From: Rotaria sordida
Lineage: Eukaryota; Rotifera; Eurotatoria; Philodinida; Philodinidae
DNA: 64,000 bases
Reading direction: 5' to 3'
NCBI GenBank assembly: GCA_905250125.1
Contig: CAJNOL010000692.1
Coordinates: 41,802 to 105,801 of the forward strand
A program made the translations under genes and the position numbers. This document shows, piece after piece, positions 33,799-45,988 of this stretch. Under the pieces are notes generated by a model. The model saw only the letters and a program-made list of their open reading frames with translations, was not told the origin of the DNA and did not search any database. Every line of letters starts with the position of its first letter. Within the stretch, counting starts at the first letter, position 1.

Positions 33799-35642
33799 GT
33801 AAGCAATATTTCCGACTGATTTTGTTAAGTACAGATCCTCATTATATCAGCTATATTCCCATAAAATTCTTGATAATCAACACTTGAGTCTGAATATGCA
33901 GTAAAAATATGTTTGAGGACGTCTTGTTAATCCAGGTCGATCAATCCGATTGTCGGATCTTATGGGATCCGATAGATATTCTACCGGAATCCAATTGGAT
34001 CAGGAATCCGTGAAACGAAATCATTTCGGAATCCCATAGTGTCTGAATCTGCTCGCATCCCAAAACAAATCCGATAGTATGTAAAGAACGTAGTCTAGTG
34101 TTGGTAAAATCAATGCTAATAAAATTTGTAGTAATTAGGGTTCAGTCGACAGGAATCCGAGACGATTCCGTTTCACGGATTCCTGTTGGATTTTGTCGCC
34201 TAGTCGGATCTTACAAGATCCTATGAGATCCGTATTGAATTGATGAACCTGGGAAGATTTTTCTCGCATATGCTACTTGTTCCAAAGAAATCTATAGAAT
34301 GCGCATGTCAAGTTCTTGATGAACTATTTTGAAATTATGTAAATAAGATTATCGGATAATTTTGGGCATATATGATTGATTTTTTGTATTAATATCTGAT
34401 CGAATGTAAGCAAGGCGCTACATCGAGATAATGGGAGATTGTAAAAGAATTGTATTGTCTTGTTGAGTCACAGAAGTTTTATTCTAAAAATAAGTACGAG
34501 TATTCTCTCAAACGAAAAGAAAAATAACTTAATTTATTCCTTCAGAAGCAAGATGATTCGAAAATTTCGAGCATAATTAACATGAAATATTGTTACTTCT
34601 ATAATAAGTATTTACTGTTCATGAAAAGATCAAATTTTTAGTCGCATATGATTAAAGAAACAGTTTTCTAAGCTTTTTCAGTCAATATCTGTAGCAAAGA
34701 ATTCTATCTATGCTATCAATCTTACTCGAAAACAAGAATTCAATTGAAAATTTATTAATCGAGGAATTTTATTGGTTACATACTAAGAAACTTCGCAAAT
34801 AAATACTTTCTTCGATTCATCTACTTCTCAAAATTTCGATGCATCACAGAATAATGAATTAGAGAAATAAAAAGTCAGTAGAGATAATAAAAGAAAAAAA
34901 CCAATTTCTCGGTTGACTAAATATAAAATATTTCTCTGACATCGTTGATGTCGACTATCCTTTCTTTTAAATTGTTTTTTTATTTTTTTTTAATAGAGAT
35001 TTACCTCATCAATTTACATCTTAGGATTTTTTCATTGATTCTTTATAATCCAATGGATTCTAGCGAAAAGTTTTACTGAAATGAGCAAATAGTTTTTTTA
35101 TCAAAGGTTTTTTCTAGAATATTCTATTTTATACTTACTTAAAATAGGTTTGCATGAATAAAAAGTTGTAATATACGATTTATTAATAGAGTAAATGTAC
35201 CTTAAATCAAGTCTATGTCATTCAATTTGAAATCAAGATTAAGAATTGTAGAATTTACTTCAAGTATCGAAAAAATTAATTAAGTCGAATGTCTTTCATT
35301 TATTTAAAATTTCATCAGATTGAAATTGAATCGAACGAGAAATTTAAGAGAGTAGACTTTAATTTTGAAATAGAAATCTATAAAAAAAAATCAGCAACAT
35401 TCATTTTTGAAGATAATATGTTCTTTATTTTACTCAACTTGCACCAATTTCTATAAAGAGGCTTCTAGAGCATAGCATAAAGAAAACTATCTGAAGACTA
35501 TTTACAATCAGAAAATTCATTACTTGTAAATATTTAAGAATATATTGCGTGGTAGTTCTATGAATTAGAACTCATTTTTTCATGTGCCTAAAATTATTGT
35601 AGGAATTTGACCATCAAAAATAATCTTGACTTTTTAATATAG
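33799..35642 (+). other. Intron with a GGATCC-rich inverted repeat
   Basis: Apart from the element at 33932-34252 this is AT-rich DNA related to the introns after the other C-type exons. No gene. Confidence 0.55.
33932..34252. mobile_element. ~320-bp inverted-repeat element rich in GGATCC/GGATTCC
   Basis: The arms pair from CCAGGTCGATCAATCCGAT (left) to the complement of ATTGAATTGATGAACCTGG (right), and share CAGGAATCCGTGAAACG. The centre is AT-rich. The target duplication was not resolved. Composition resembles 1455-1750. Confidence 0.65.
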
Positions 35643-35726
35643 ACAATAACTTATATTCGTCTGGATCAGAATCAAATTGGAGATAATGGGGCACAATATT
35701 TGGGAGAGGCACTGAAAGTCAACAAA
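35643..35726 (+). CDS. LRR exon (TITYIRLDQNQIGDNGAQ...)
   Basis: 28 codons after AATATAG and before GTAAGC; ends KVNK. A-type repeat completing the first B-C-A trio with 32286 and 33715. Confidence 0.85.
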
Positions 35727-38121
35727 GTAAGCTTATATTTCAGTTGATAAGTTTCTTATCGATGTTTTCTTTGTCATCAAAAACTCACTTAAATTTGTTG
35801 ATAATCAATATTCAAATCGTAGACCACCATAGCAAGATATTCTATTTTATCCTGTCTTAGTAATTAGCATAAATTTCTTAATAGTAGCAAAAGAAAGCTG
35901 AAGTAGAATTTCTAATCAACTATTTTGACGTTGATTTCGGACTATTTTTTCGGTCATGTATGAAAATTATATTGTAATAATAAGATAAAAAATTTTAGTT
36001 TCGAACAAACTTATTATATTTTTCGATCGTTGATTTCGATTAAATAAAAGTAATGTGCAATATTAAGAGAGGATTCGAAAATTTGGTGACTGATGTCATC
36101 CATAAAAGTTTAAAATTAGCATTTGAAATATTCAGTTCCATTTGAAAACCTTAAGACTTTTTTTCTTAGTTCAATTCACAAGATAATGAATACGTAAAGA
36201 TTGTCAACAGTTAGAATTTATAATTCTTCACTAAAGAAGAACAAATTTTATTTCTGTTATAATATTCAATTCGTACTTAAATAATTAAATCACAAGATTT
36301 AGTATAAGAACAAATCTTCAGAACTGAAAAATCAACTATTGAGTTATACTCTTGTATTTTTTACATTCATTAGTCGTTCATAATGAAATAGATAAACTTA
36401 AAGATTGAGGTTACTATTAAAATTGACAAATTGCATATCGAATTTTCGTTTTTTTTTACAAAGAAAAATTTTGCTCTCCAACAATGCTTTTTTCAATGTT
36501 CAATATCAATATTTTATATACCTTCATTCTGTAAAACGTTTTTAAATCATAAATAAGAATTTTTATCAAACAAACAATTGTTTGGTAGTCAAAATTCTAA
36601 GGATTGTAATTCTATGAATTTTCATATCATTGTAATCGTTTTTCTTTCTATTCAGCAATTCGCATTTAAAATCTCTTCATATAGTTCTTTGCTTCGTTTT
36701 GTGCAATCCCAAAATATTAAGAAATTTAATCAGAATATATTTTGATTATATCATCTGAATAATGAAAGTTAAATAAAGATGACATTAAGTCTAACAACGA
36801 TTGATCTTGTTTAAGAACAATATATATGAATATGTTTGAATTTAATCACCCAAAATTCCGACTAATATTTACATTATATATATTCCGATATTAAACTCTG
36901 TGTACGTATTTGATATCATCTACATCATTCAGAATATTAATCTTTAATAAAAAAGTATTCGTATTTCTTTTTTTCTTTTCTCAAATTCTTATTCATTCTT
37001 AGAGATGAAAGTGTTGTCATTTCGATGTCCAAAGATAATGTAGTGTTATTTTAATAAGATCACAAGTAAATTATCTGAAACATTTGCATTATTCAGGAAA
37101 TAGATATGTCTCTAAGAAAGTTAATGTACAGATATTGAAAAATTTTATGATTTATTTGAAATGCGAAGAACTTTGATTTATTGTTGCTTGTTCATTTATT
37201 TAAAATTTGCTACAGTTTTAACTGAAAATCTGTAAAAAGACTTAGGAATAATGTTAAGATCTTCAGTTAGAATTTTATCAAGAATCTCGATCATACAAAT
37301 TTTTCAAGAAAATCGCTTCTTTTCTCTCGAATTGTATTAGTCTGTAGAAAAGCTGTTAGCGCAATCCCTAAGGGATTAAAATGTGAAACACGATATAGCT
37401 GCTGTGGCTGATGACACGGAAATAGTTTAGATTTATGTCTATTATGGTCTGTGAGACTGCCGGTCATAGTTCAGATGTTATTCATACAGCTGTCTGTCAC
37501 GGTCTATGATGATGTCGGTCACGGTCTGTGACGCTGCCCTTGCCTGTCGGCCACAGTCTGTGGCTTGTATAAGGCTGTCTGTCACGTCTGTGATGGGGCG
37601 TTGCAAAGAATGTCTGTCACGGTCTGTGATGGAGAAGACGTTGCTAAGGATGCCTGTCACGTTCATGATGGAAGAGCCGTTGATAAGGATGTCTGCCACG
37701 TCTGTGACAAGCCGTTTTTAACGTGTCTGTGATGTCTCGTTGCTAAGGATGTCTGTCACGTATGTGGGGGGGGGGGGGGGGGGAGTGGGTGCAAATTTCT
37801 GCCTTTATATACTTCAACACTCCTTTTAGATCGTGTTTCACAAAATTTCAATGCGTAGAGTTATCGCATTCGATCAAGATACATAGTAGATTATATATAA
37901 GTGATATTTTCCATTTCACAGCTTATTTTATCAATGAAATATGTCTTTCAAGAGTATTATCTGCAATTCACCTGAAGTTTTTTCTCATATGTCAACATTA
38001 AAGAAGAGCCGTAACATCAAACATAGTCATAGTTTGCGTGTTAGTATCGCTTTTATATGCAGATAAACGTTAGACAAAATTGTCTTGCAAATCCAATAGT
38101 CATTGTCACTTTTTACTATAG
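35727..38121 (+). other. Intron with dispersed element copy B
   Basis: Carries the element at 37373-37852. The rest is AT-rich intron DNA with segments shared with other introns (for example CGTATTTGATATCATCTACATC near 36903). No gene. Confidence 0.55.
37373..37852 (-). mobile_element. Dispersed repeat element, copy B, with CGGTCTGTGA minisatellite
   Basis: Inverted relative to copy A at 21372-21768. The ends are TGTGAAACACGATATA and GATCGTGTTTCACA. The interior is a minisatellite of ~39-bp units around TGTCTGTCACGGTCTGTGATG (first 20: TGTCTGTCACGGTCTGTGAT) followed by GTTGCTAAGGAT, then a G-run of about 19 at 37764-37783. Small frames here are repeat artefacts. Confidence 0.65.
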
Positions 38122-38205
38122 ACGTTACAAGCATTGTATTTACATCAGAATCAAATTGGGGATGAAGGAGCATGCCATTTGGGTGATGCGCTAAAAGTTA
38201 ACCAA
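38122..38205 (+). CDS. LRR exon (TLQALYLHQNQIGDEGAC...)
   Basis: 28 codons after ACTATAG and before GTAAGC; ends KVNQ. B-type repeat opening the second B-C-A trio. A cysteine replaces the usual Q/R in GAQ. Confidence 0.85.
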
Positions 38206-39806
38206 GTAAGCTTCTCTTCTATCTAATTTCACTAATAAAAATAGTCACTTATTCACGAGATATTACTTAAAATTTTTCATAATCGAAAAACGAATGTGAA
38301 ACCAATGTAGAACGATTCCTGACAGCAAGCTGTTAAGATCTCATTTAGTTATAGTTAAAGAATTGAAAAGTGTAGAGTACTTTTTTTTAAAACAGAATCT
38401 AGAATAAGGAGATTTGTAATGCTGTGAAACAAGTATTTTCTAGTTCAATTAAGAGAATTTTAAGATTATATTTCAAAGATTCAATAAAATCATATGATAA
38501 TTTCGGTCAATCTTGACAGATTTTCATCGTAATTTATTATGAAATGTAAGCAACATATAACATCTTGGACATCAATAATTTATTTTAAATTGTGCTAACC
38601 AATCGTATGTTATAGAGTTTCAGCTAAAATTAAAACAAAAGTTTTAGTTTTGCAGAATAAATCGAAAGTTTTTAATTCGAAATTAACATGCTAAAATTTT
38701 TCATGCTTTTAGTTGACAATTTTCAAAAAATAAATTAGCTTTCGAATCACAAATCATGAAGCTTTGACACTATTGTAAATGTCACTTTAGAATTAAAAAT
38801 AGTTTTGAACATTTATATCAAAAAATAACATTTTTTTCTGAAAGTCTGAAAGTGAGTATGTAAAGAGTAGCAGAATTTCGAGTGAGAATATTGTCAATGG
38901 TGAAAGTCACTCCTCGCTCAATATTGTCAAATTGGTTTTTGATAAAATTAAAAATAAAGATTGGTTAAGAATTGAAAATATTGATATTTGATGAAGAAAA
39001 ATATTTTCAATAATCAGATTTAGTCTCATGTTTTTATTTCTTTGAATGAGCTTTGATTATGATTTACTTGTTGGACACATACTAACATATATATATGTCG
39101 TGCCAAAGTTATAACGATTACCTAAGTTATAACTTTGGCAAAAATTTTGCCAAAGTTATAACTTGGACGTTCTTTCTTGCCGAAGTTATAACTTTGGCAA
39201 AATTTTTGTCTAAGTTATAACTTAGACATTCATTCTTGCCAAAGTTATAACTTAGACGTTTATATGTTGTCGAAGTTGTTTCTAACATATAAATCAATAT
39301 ATTGATTTATATATTAGGAACAACTTCGACGAAATATGAACGTCTAAGTTATAACTTTGGCAAGAATGAATGTCTAAGTTATAACCTAGACAAAAATTTT
39401 GCCAAAGTTATAACTTCGGCAAGAAAGAACGTCCAAGTTGTAACTTTGGCAAAATTTTTGCCAAAGTTATAACTTAGGCAATCGTTATAACTTTGGCACG
39501 ACATATATATTGCTGACAACAATATCTTTTCTTTCATTTATCTTGTTCCTTTTCTAAGTTACTTTGCTGTCATGCGACAACAAAGTTATTGAAAAAGAAA
39601 GAACAAAAAACATCATCCTTACTAATATATCATTTTGTATGTCGCCATGTATTATGTACGTTCATTACCAACAAGCAAATTATGAATAAATGTTCATTAA
39701 CACTAAAGAACATATTATATACCGGCTAAATAGATTCATCCTCTCTGCTTTCTTAGATGCCTAAAAAAAGTTACTCACTATAAACTCCTTTGATCTTATT
39801 GTATAG
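38206..39806 (+). other. Intron with a perfect-looking long palindrome
   Basis: Homologous to the other B-to-C introns (box TTTCGAGTGAGAATATTGTC near 38876). Contains the palindrome at 39090-39510. No gene. Confidence 0.55.
39090..39510. mobile_element. ~420-bp palindromic foldback made of AAGTTATAACTT units
   Basis: The two ~200-bp arms are nearly exact reverse complements, from ATATGTCGTGCCAAAGTTAT (39094) to ATAACTTTGGCACGACATAT (right), meeting at AATCAATATATTGATT near 39293-39308. Each arm is itself built of short palindromes such as GCCAAAGTTATAACTTTGGC (consensus). No frame. ATAT lies on both sides, so a TA-type target is possible but masked. Confidence 0.8.
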
Positions 39807-39890
39807 ATACTCACGACCTTGAGTCTTCATACTAATAAAATCGGAGATACTGAGGCACAATATCTTGCAGATGGGTTAAAAGAAAATAAA
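39807..39890 (+). CDS. LRR exon (ILTTLSLHTNKIGDTEAQ...)
   Basis: 28 codons after TTGTATAG and before GTAAGC; ends KENK. C-type repeat; the glycine of GAQ is E. Confidence 0.85.
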
Positions 39891-41247
39891 GTAAGCTACT
39901 TTTCTAGCTGATTTTTTCAGTATAGATCTTCACTCTATTGCACATATACTTGCATAAAATTATTGATAATCAACAGTCTGTAAAACTAATTGTGAGTACA
40001 ACTTATTTAAACAGAATCCATAGAATATAGATTTTGAATTGCTGATCAACTATTTTTATCATAAGTTGAGTATGATTTGAAATCATATTTCACAATTTCA
40101 ATTAGATTATCGAATAATTTTCATAAATTTTGACATTAGATTTTCATTGAATATGAGTAATGAAATGAGTCGAGATATTGAAATATTATGTGCATATATA
40201 AAATAAAAGAATTAATTTTGTTCATTAAAAATCGAAAAACGATGACTTTTTTTCAATGTTTTCGATGTCAAAAATGAATAATTTTCATAGACGAAAATTT
40301 CGATTACCAAATTTTATTATGAGTCTTTAGTAAAAATTAAATTAAAATTTTTTATTAAAAAATAGTTAAACGAACTATTTTCCAGACTTGTTTTGTCAAT
40401 ATCTGCAGAAAAGAAATATAACTTCAATCATTCAACTGATTTTGTCAAATATCGATGCATGAGAAAATGATAAATTGAAGAAATAAAGAAATAAGTAAAA
40501 TTATTCAGAAAAGAAAACACGATCTTTTCTTTGTGTGAAATAAAAATGAAACATTTCGCTCTCTTCTTGGACAATAATAATATTTTCTTCATGGAAACTT
40601 ATTCGATCAGTTTATATCGTAGAATTTCTTCTTTTCTTTATTTCTGTGTTTTAAAAAGTTAATTACACATTGATTCATTGTAATTCAATGAAATTTTCTA
40701 TTAAAAACAAAAAGCAACTTCATAAAAAGAGGAAAAATACTGATTAAATACTCTTAGTATGACTTATTTATGTCATCAATAGGTACGTTTTTTTTTACAA
40801 AGATCTGTATGAAAAAATGAGAATCACTATACTCTTTTAATATAGTATATGGAAAATTCTTACTAAAGAACTATAATTTCACTCCGATTTTGAAGATATC
40901 AATAGTATCTATCATAACAACATCGTCTTATGTATCAAAGATCTTCTGCTTTACTATTCAAGGTGCGTTAAATTTCTTAAAAAAAATATTAAGCATACAA
41001 AATACTCGTATTTTATTCAATACGATTTTTGAATTATACTAACAGAAGACTCATTGCTAAGAAGTATTTTAGAAGAAAAATATTATGTGATAATTATATG
41101 AACTGCAATTCTTTTGTCATATGACTAAAATTATCGCACAGATACATTCAATAACAGAGCAATTGATTTTGGCCATATTACATAACTAAAGACACTAGAC
41201 AACGTTAAAGTGCAATTTCTATGATCTTTTTGATGTTTTTAATATAG
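39891..41247 (+). other. Intron; no element recognised
   Basis: AT-rich, related to other C-to-A introns. Nothing further identified. Confidence 0.5.
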
Positions 41248-41331
41248 GCATTAACCACGCTTTATTTGAATCAAAATCAGATCGGAGATAATGGGGCACA
41301 ATATTTGGGTGATGCGCTAAAAATTAACAAA
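41248..41331 (+). CDS. LRR exon (ALTTLYLNQNQIGDNGAQ...)
   Basis: 28 codons after TAATATAG and before GTAAGA; ends KINK. A-type repeat completing the second trio. Confidence 0.85.
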
Positions 41332-42884
41332 GTAAGATCCTATTCTCGCTGTTTGGTTTATTATAGATGTTTTCTTTTTCTTAAAAACTCACTTAAACTG
41401 TAGTTAATAATCAACATTCGAATCAGAGACTATCGCAGCCACATTCTTTATATTTAGTTGTTAAGATTTTTGTTTTGTTTTCAATGAATAATTGGTACAA
41501 TTGTGCTACTTGTTGAAATAGAAACTAAAGAAAGTTGAATTAGAGTTTCTCACCAATTATTTTTAAGTTCTATTAAAGTTTTAATTTCGAAGAAAATTGA
41601 CATTTTTTTGATTATAGATTTTTCTTAAATGTAAGCAGTGTGCAATATTCAGATAAGGTACGATCTTATACATATTATACTGTCTGGTTTTATGGAAATG
41701 AAAATTCGTACTATTATGAATTTCAACCTACATTAAATAAAAATAAATTTCGAGTATAAAATTTTAAAATAATGATATTTTATGTAGTAATTGCATTTAG
41801 AATTTTCAATTCGAGATAAAAATTAAAACTTTGTCTTGGTTGTTTTTTGTTAGATTGCGCTCCTTTTAAGGATCAATATTGGCACTTTATCTGTCTATTA
41901 TGTAGAAATTTTATTAGAGAAACAACTTCTTAGTATTCGATAATGTGTATGTATAAATCTGTAGAGTTTTTATGTTCCTTTTGTGGAACTCGAAAATGTT
42001 AAGGAATATAATCAAAATATATTGTAGTTATATTGTGTAAATAGAACGATTGATCTAACTAAAAACACTATCTGAATCTAATCACTTAGGATTTTGATAA
42101 GCATTCAAAGCTGCATGTATGTAATTTATTTATCTCTCGAATATTTCGTAAATATGTAATATTATTTACACCATCAAAGGAATATATTTGCACTTTTGTC
42201 AATATAATTCGAACACAGAATTCTCTCGTATATTTTCAATTTGTTTTGTGTATCACGAATCTAGTAAAAGTCTGTTTGCCGAACAGTATGAGGTTTTGTG
42301 TAATATCTTCCTATTCTATATTAAGAACTTATATGTTTCTGTATTAATATCGTAGTAATAATAAAACTTCACATAAACAATGTATATTATTTACATTATT
42401 TGGATAGTAAATATCTTTAGCCAACTAAATGTCACTAACTTTCAATTAGATATTGAACAAGTTGAAACTATTTCGTTCATTTAAAATTTTTTCATGTTTT
42501 AATCGAAAACCTGTAAAAAGACATAGGAATGAAGTTAATATGTTCTTTGTTAGAATTCTCTCAAAAAAAAATCAAGCCTACTTTTCTGATGGAGTAGCTC
42601 TTTTCTACTACCTAACTACAAGAATCTGCTAAAAATTATAAGCGATCGAGATAGCTGATCTACTGAAACTATATACAGTAAAATATTGTAAATTAACAAT
42701 TCAAAATTCACTGTTGGTTTTATCAGTTAGATATTTCTTTCGAGTCCACCCACAATCAAAGAACTTTTAACTAATTAGTACCATAGAACATATTAGATGG
42801 CGGTTACACATAGACTCATATCTTCTACCTTTCTAATATATCTAAAGTTCCTATTCACTATAACTTTCTTTAACTTTTATATAG
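41332..42884 (+). other. Intron holding empty sites for two MITEs
   Basis: Its sequences near 41535-41560 and 41640-41647 correspond to the flanks of the elements at 24210 and 24634 without the insertions. No gene or element of its own recognised. Confidence 0.6.
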
Positions 42885-42968
42885 ACACTCACATACCTTG
42901 AACTTGGAAATAATAAAATTGGAGATAATGGAGCTCAGCAGCTAGCCGAATCGCTAAAAGTCAATAAA
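42885..42968 (+). CDS. LRR exon (TLTYLELGNNKIGDNGAQ...)
   Basis: 28 codons after TATATAG. The donor is GTAAAA rather than GTAAG, probably weaker. Ends SLKVNK. It breaks the B-C-A rhythm as an additional D-type repeat between the second and third trio. Confidence 0.8.
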
Positions 42969-44414
42969 GTAAAAGACATTTTCAGTTGCTTTTCTAAGTA
43001 GAAATCTTCATTCTATCTATGCACAGTGACATAAGATTATTAATAATCAATAGTCGAATCTGAGTAAAGAGTAGAAAAATTCTATGAGAACATCTTGTCA
43101 AGATTTTTGATTTCAATTTCTCGACTAATTATTTTCATGATCAGTTAGAACTTTGTTGAAATCACATTTCTTATTGTGAGGACTGAATAATGTCCATCAA
43201 AACTGGAAAATTATTCAGCTTGTAATAGAAATACTTCATCTTCAGAAAATCAAGCACAAACTTTTAAAAAAAATAACATCTATTACTTTAGATCATTCAC
43301 ACTAGATGAGATGGGATAGTTACAAAGCAGAAATCATTAATACATTTCGATTATCACAAATAGAAGTGAACAAGACTTAAAGAGATTTCGATCATATTAC
43401 TTCTTCACTTTACGAAGGAATTCTACGTAGTTGAAATCGATTTATTTTTCGATAGAAATATAAATTAATTTACATAGTACGAATCATTCACCCATCTCTA
43501 TAATCACAAGCAGATGTTAAAAATAAAATAGAGTTTATAGAAATTTGTATTCATAAAGGAAAATAATTTTTTCATAGATTGACCCAATTGTCCATTGCTG
43601 CTTCATTAAGTACAGTATTTCAATATGTTGAAATATAATCACTCAGAATTTTGGCATGTATTCCAAACTATATTTATATATTTTATTCAGATCTTAAACT
43701 TTGTCTAAACATAAAACATAATCTACACAATTAAGAATTATTATTCTTTAAGGAAATCTACTCATTTTTCTGTTACTATAATTCTAACATTAAATTTTCT
43801 TGAATTTTCATCAAAAGTTAAATAAGAATTTGGATAGAAAAATATAAGATTTTCACACATGTTTCTCTTCTAAATCGTCTTAAGAAATATTATAACTTTA
43901 TTGCTTGAATAGTCAAGGTAGTGTCTATCGTACGAAGATTCTCTAATTAATTTCAGTCGAATATTATGAAAATTGTCCGATTTATTTCGAAGTATCAAGA
44001 AAGTTAATATAGTCAAATAATCATTCATTTATTTAAAATTTTGTCAGATTTAAACCGAAAACTAGTGATAACATTTCATTTTCTATTCAGTTACATTAAT
44101 ACACAGATACTTCTTTTGTATAGAGTTAGAATATTCGATCTATTTGTGACGTGAAATGAAACAAACATTTTCAAATTCACGATTCATTTCACTAGCAAAA
44201 TATCTTTTTCGATATCAACAACATTTCAGAAATTCATAGTTAAAATTAGTACACAAGATCGAATCGACTCAAGTCGCCTTTGAAACATATCTTAATATTC
44301 TTCTCACTTTGGAACATCAAAAAACTGACCTGATATCATAGATAGTAATAGATTCGACGTTATCACATAGCGATTGACATCAAATAGAATAATTATCTTC
44401 ATCTTTTACTATAG
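42969..44414 (+). other. Intron; no element recognised
   Basis: AT-rich; contains sequence shared with other introns (ATATTTTATTCAGATCTTAAAC near 43675). No gene. Confidence 0.5.
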
Positions 44415-44498
44415 ACACTAAAACAATTGTACTTGTATCAGAATCAAATTAGAGATGAAGGAGCACGACATTTGGGTGATGCGCTAAAAACTAACCAA
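44415..44498 (+). CDS. LRR exon (TLKQLYLYQNQIRDEGAR...)
   Basis: 28 codons after ACTATAG and before GTAAGC; ends KTNQ. B-type repeat opening the third trio; IGD is IRD here. Confidence 0.85.
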
Positions 44499-45904
44499 GT
44501 AAGCTACTTTTGTATTTAATTTCTCTAGTAAAAATGTACAGTGACGAGGGAACATTTCCAAGTGTCAAATCGCTTTTGAGTCAAGAGCATGAACATAAGG
44601 TAGACCCCAGTGAGATATGAAAAACCCCAAAAGGATAAGTGCTCTTAGGCCTTCTATCTAGAGTTATAGGCATTTTACTGAAATTTTAGCCTCTTGCATA
44701 GTAAATATCACCAAATCGAATGTCGGTATTTCGACCTGAGATTTTATCCACAGACAGGTATAGTTGTGAGTAGAATACCCTGAAAATTTCAGCTCAAAAN
44801 NNNNNNNNNNNNNNNNNNNNNNNNNNNNNNNNNNNNNNNNNNNNNNNNNNNNNNNNNNNNNNNNNNNNNNNNNNNNNNNNNNNNNNNNNNNNNNNNNNNA
44901 TTTTTAGCATATTTGTATATTTTTCAGGTTGGGGTCAGAAATGACCACGGCTGGTACGGCAAGGGTTAAATAGAATCTAAAAGATGAAGAATTAAAATAT
45001 CGAAACCACTATTTTCCAATTTAGTTAAAAGTAATTTGTATTCATATTTCAAAGTTGAATAAGATCGTATGATAATTTACGATAAATTTTCATCTAAGAT
45101 TATTATCAAATCTAACCAACAAACAATATTTCGAAAGAGAGCGTTTTTTTTTTCCTGAATTATAATAATTAGTCTTCTGTTATAGAAGATTTATACTATT
45201 GATAAATTTTAGCTGAAAAGAAAAAGTAAATCTTTTAGTGTCAAAAGAATAAAAGTAAATTTTTTTTAGTTGGAAAATTGAAAATTAATATTTGTTGATG
45301 TTTTGAAGTATTAATATTTTGAAAACAGAACAAATTTTTATAGAAATAAAATAAATATCGAATCATGAGTATTACTATTAATTTCAATCCTAAATTAAAA
45401 TAGTTTTCAGCATCTAGATTAAGAAATAACAAGGTTTTTTTTTATCTTTCTAACGTGAATTTTTCAAGAATTTCAAGTGAGAATTATTTATTCTGATTCT
45501 TTTGTATTAATATAAATGAGAAAACATATTATTCCAATAATGAAATTTATCAATTGTTCATATATGATGAAATTTAAGTAGAATTAGAGATTTTTGATTG
45601 AAATTAAAAATAAACTGTTCTATTTGAAAACAGAAAATAGAAATTTGTCGAGAATTCAAGTATTAATAGTTCTTGAAGAGAAATATTTTCAGTGATTGAA
45701 TTTTCTTTTGTGTTTTATTTTATTCAATGAATCTTATTCATGATTCATTTGTTTGGTATGAACATAAATAATAAATAGTCATATATTATCTTCTATATTT
45801 CTACGTAAAAGCTCTTTTTTCAATCAGTTTACTGTCATATCCTCTTCTTTCAAATATGCCGAAGATTTTCGCTTACCATAATCTTCTTTAATTCTAACTT
45901 GTAG
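44499..45904 (+). other. Intron with a gap-interrupted insertion
   Basis: Intron homology stops near 44530 and resumes at about 44966. Between lies foreign sequence broken by N at 44800-44899. Its right end, complemented, reads TTAACCCTTGCCGTACCAGC, that is CCCTTG next to TTAA, like a piggyBac-type terminus. The left end is not clear. No frame. Confidence 0.5.
44800..44899. other. Assembly gap (100 N)
   Basis: One hundred N inside inserted, probably repetitive DNA; the true gap size is unknown. Confidence 0.98.
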
Positions 45905-45988
45905 ACATTGACGCGTTTGGATATTTATACTAATAAAATCGGAGATACAGGAGCACAATATCTAGCAGATGGACTAAAAGAAAATAAA
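45905..45988 (+). CDS. LRR exon (TLTRLDIYTNKIGDTGAQ...)
   Basis: 28 codons after ACTTGTAG and before GTAAGC; ends KENK. C-type repeat of the third trio. Confidence 0.85.

Noticed and set aside
37478..37721. Frames of 71-73 codons on both strands
   Set aside because: Products of the ~39-bp CGGTCTGTGA minisatellite, open because the period is a multiple of three.
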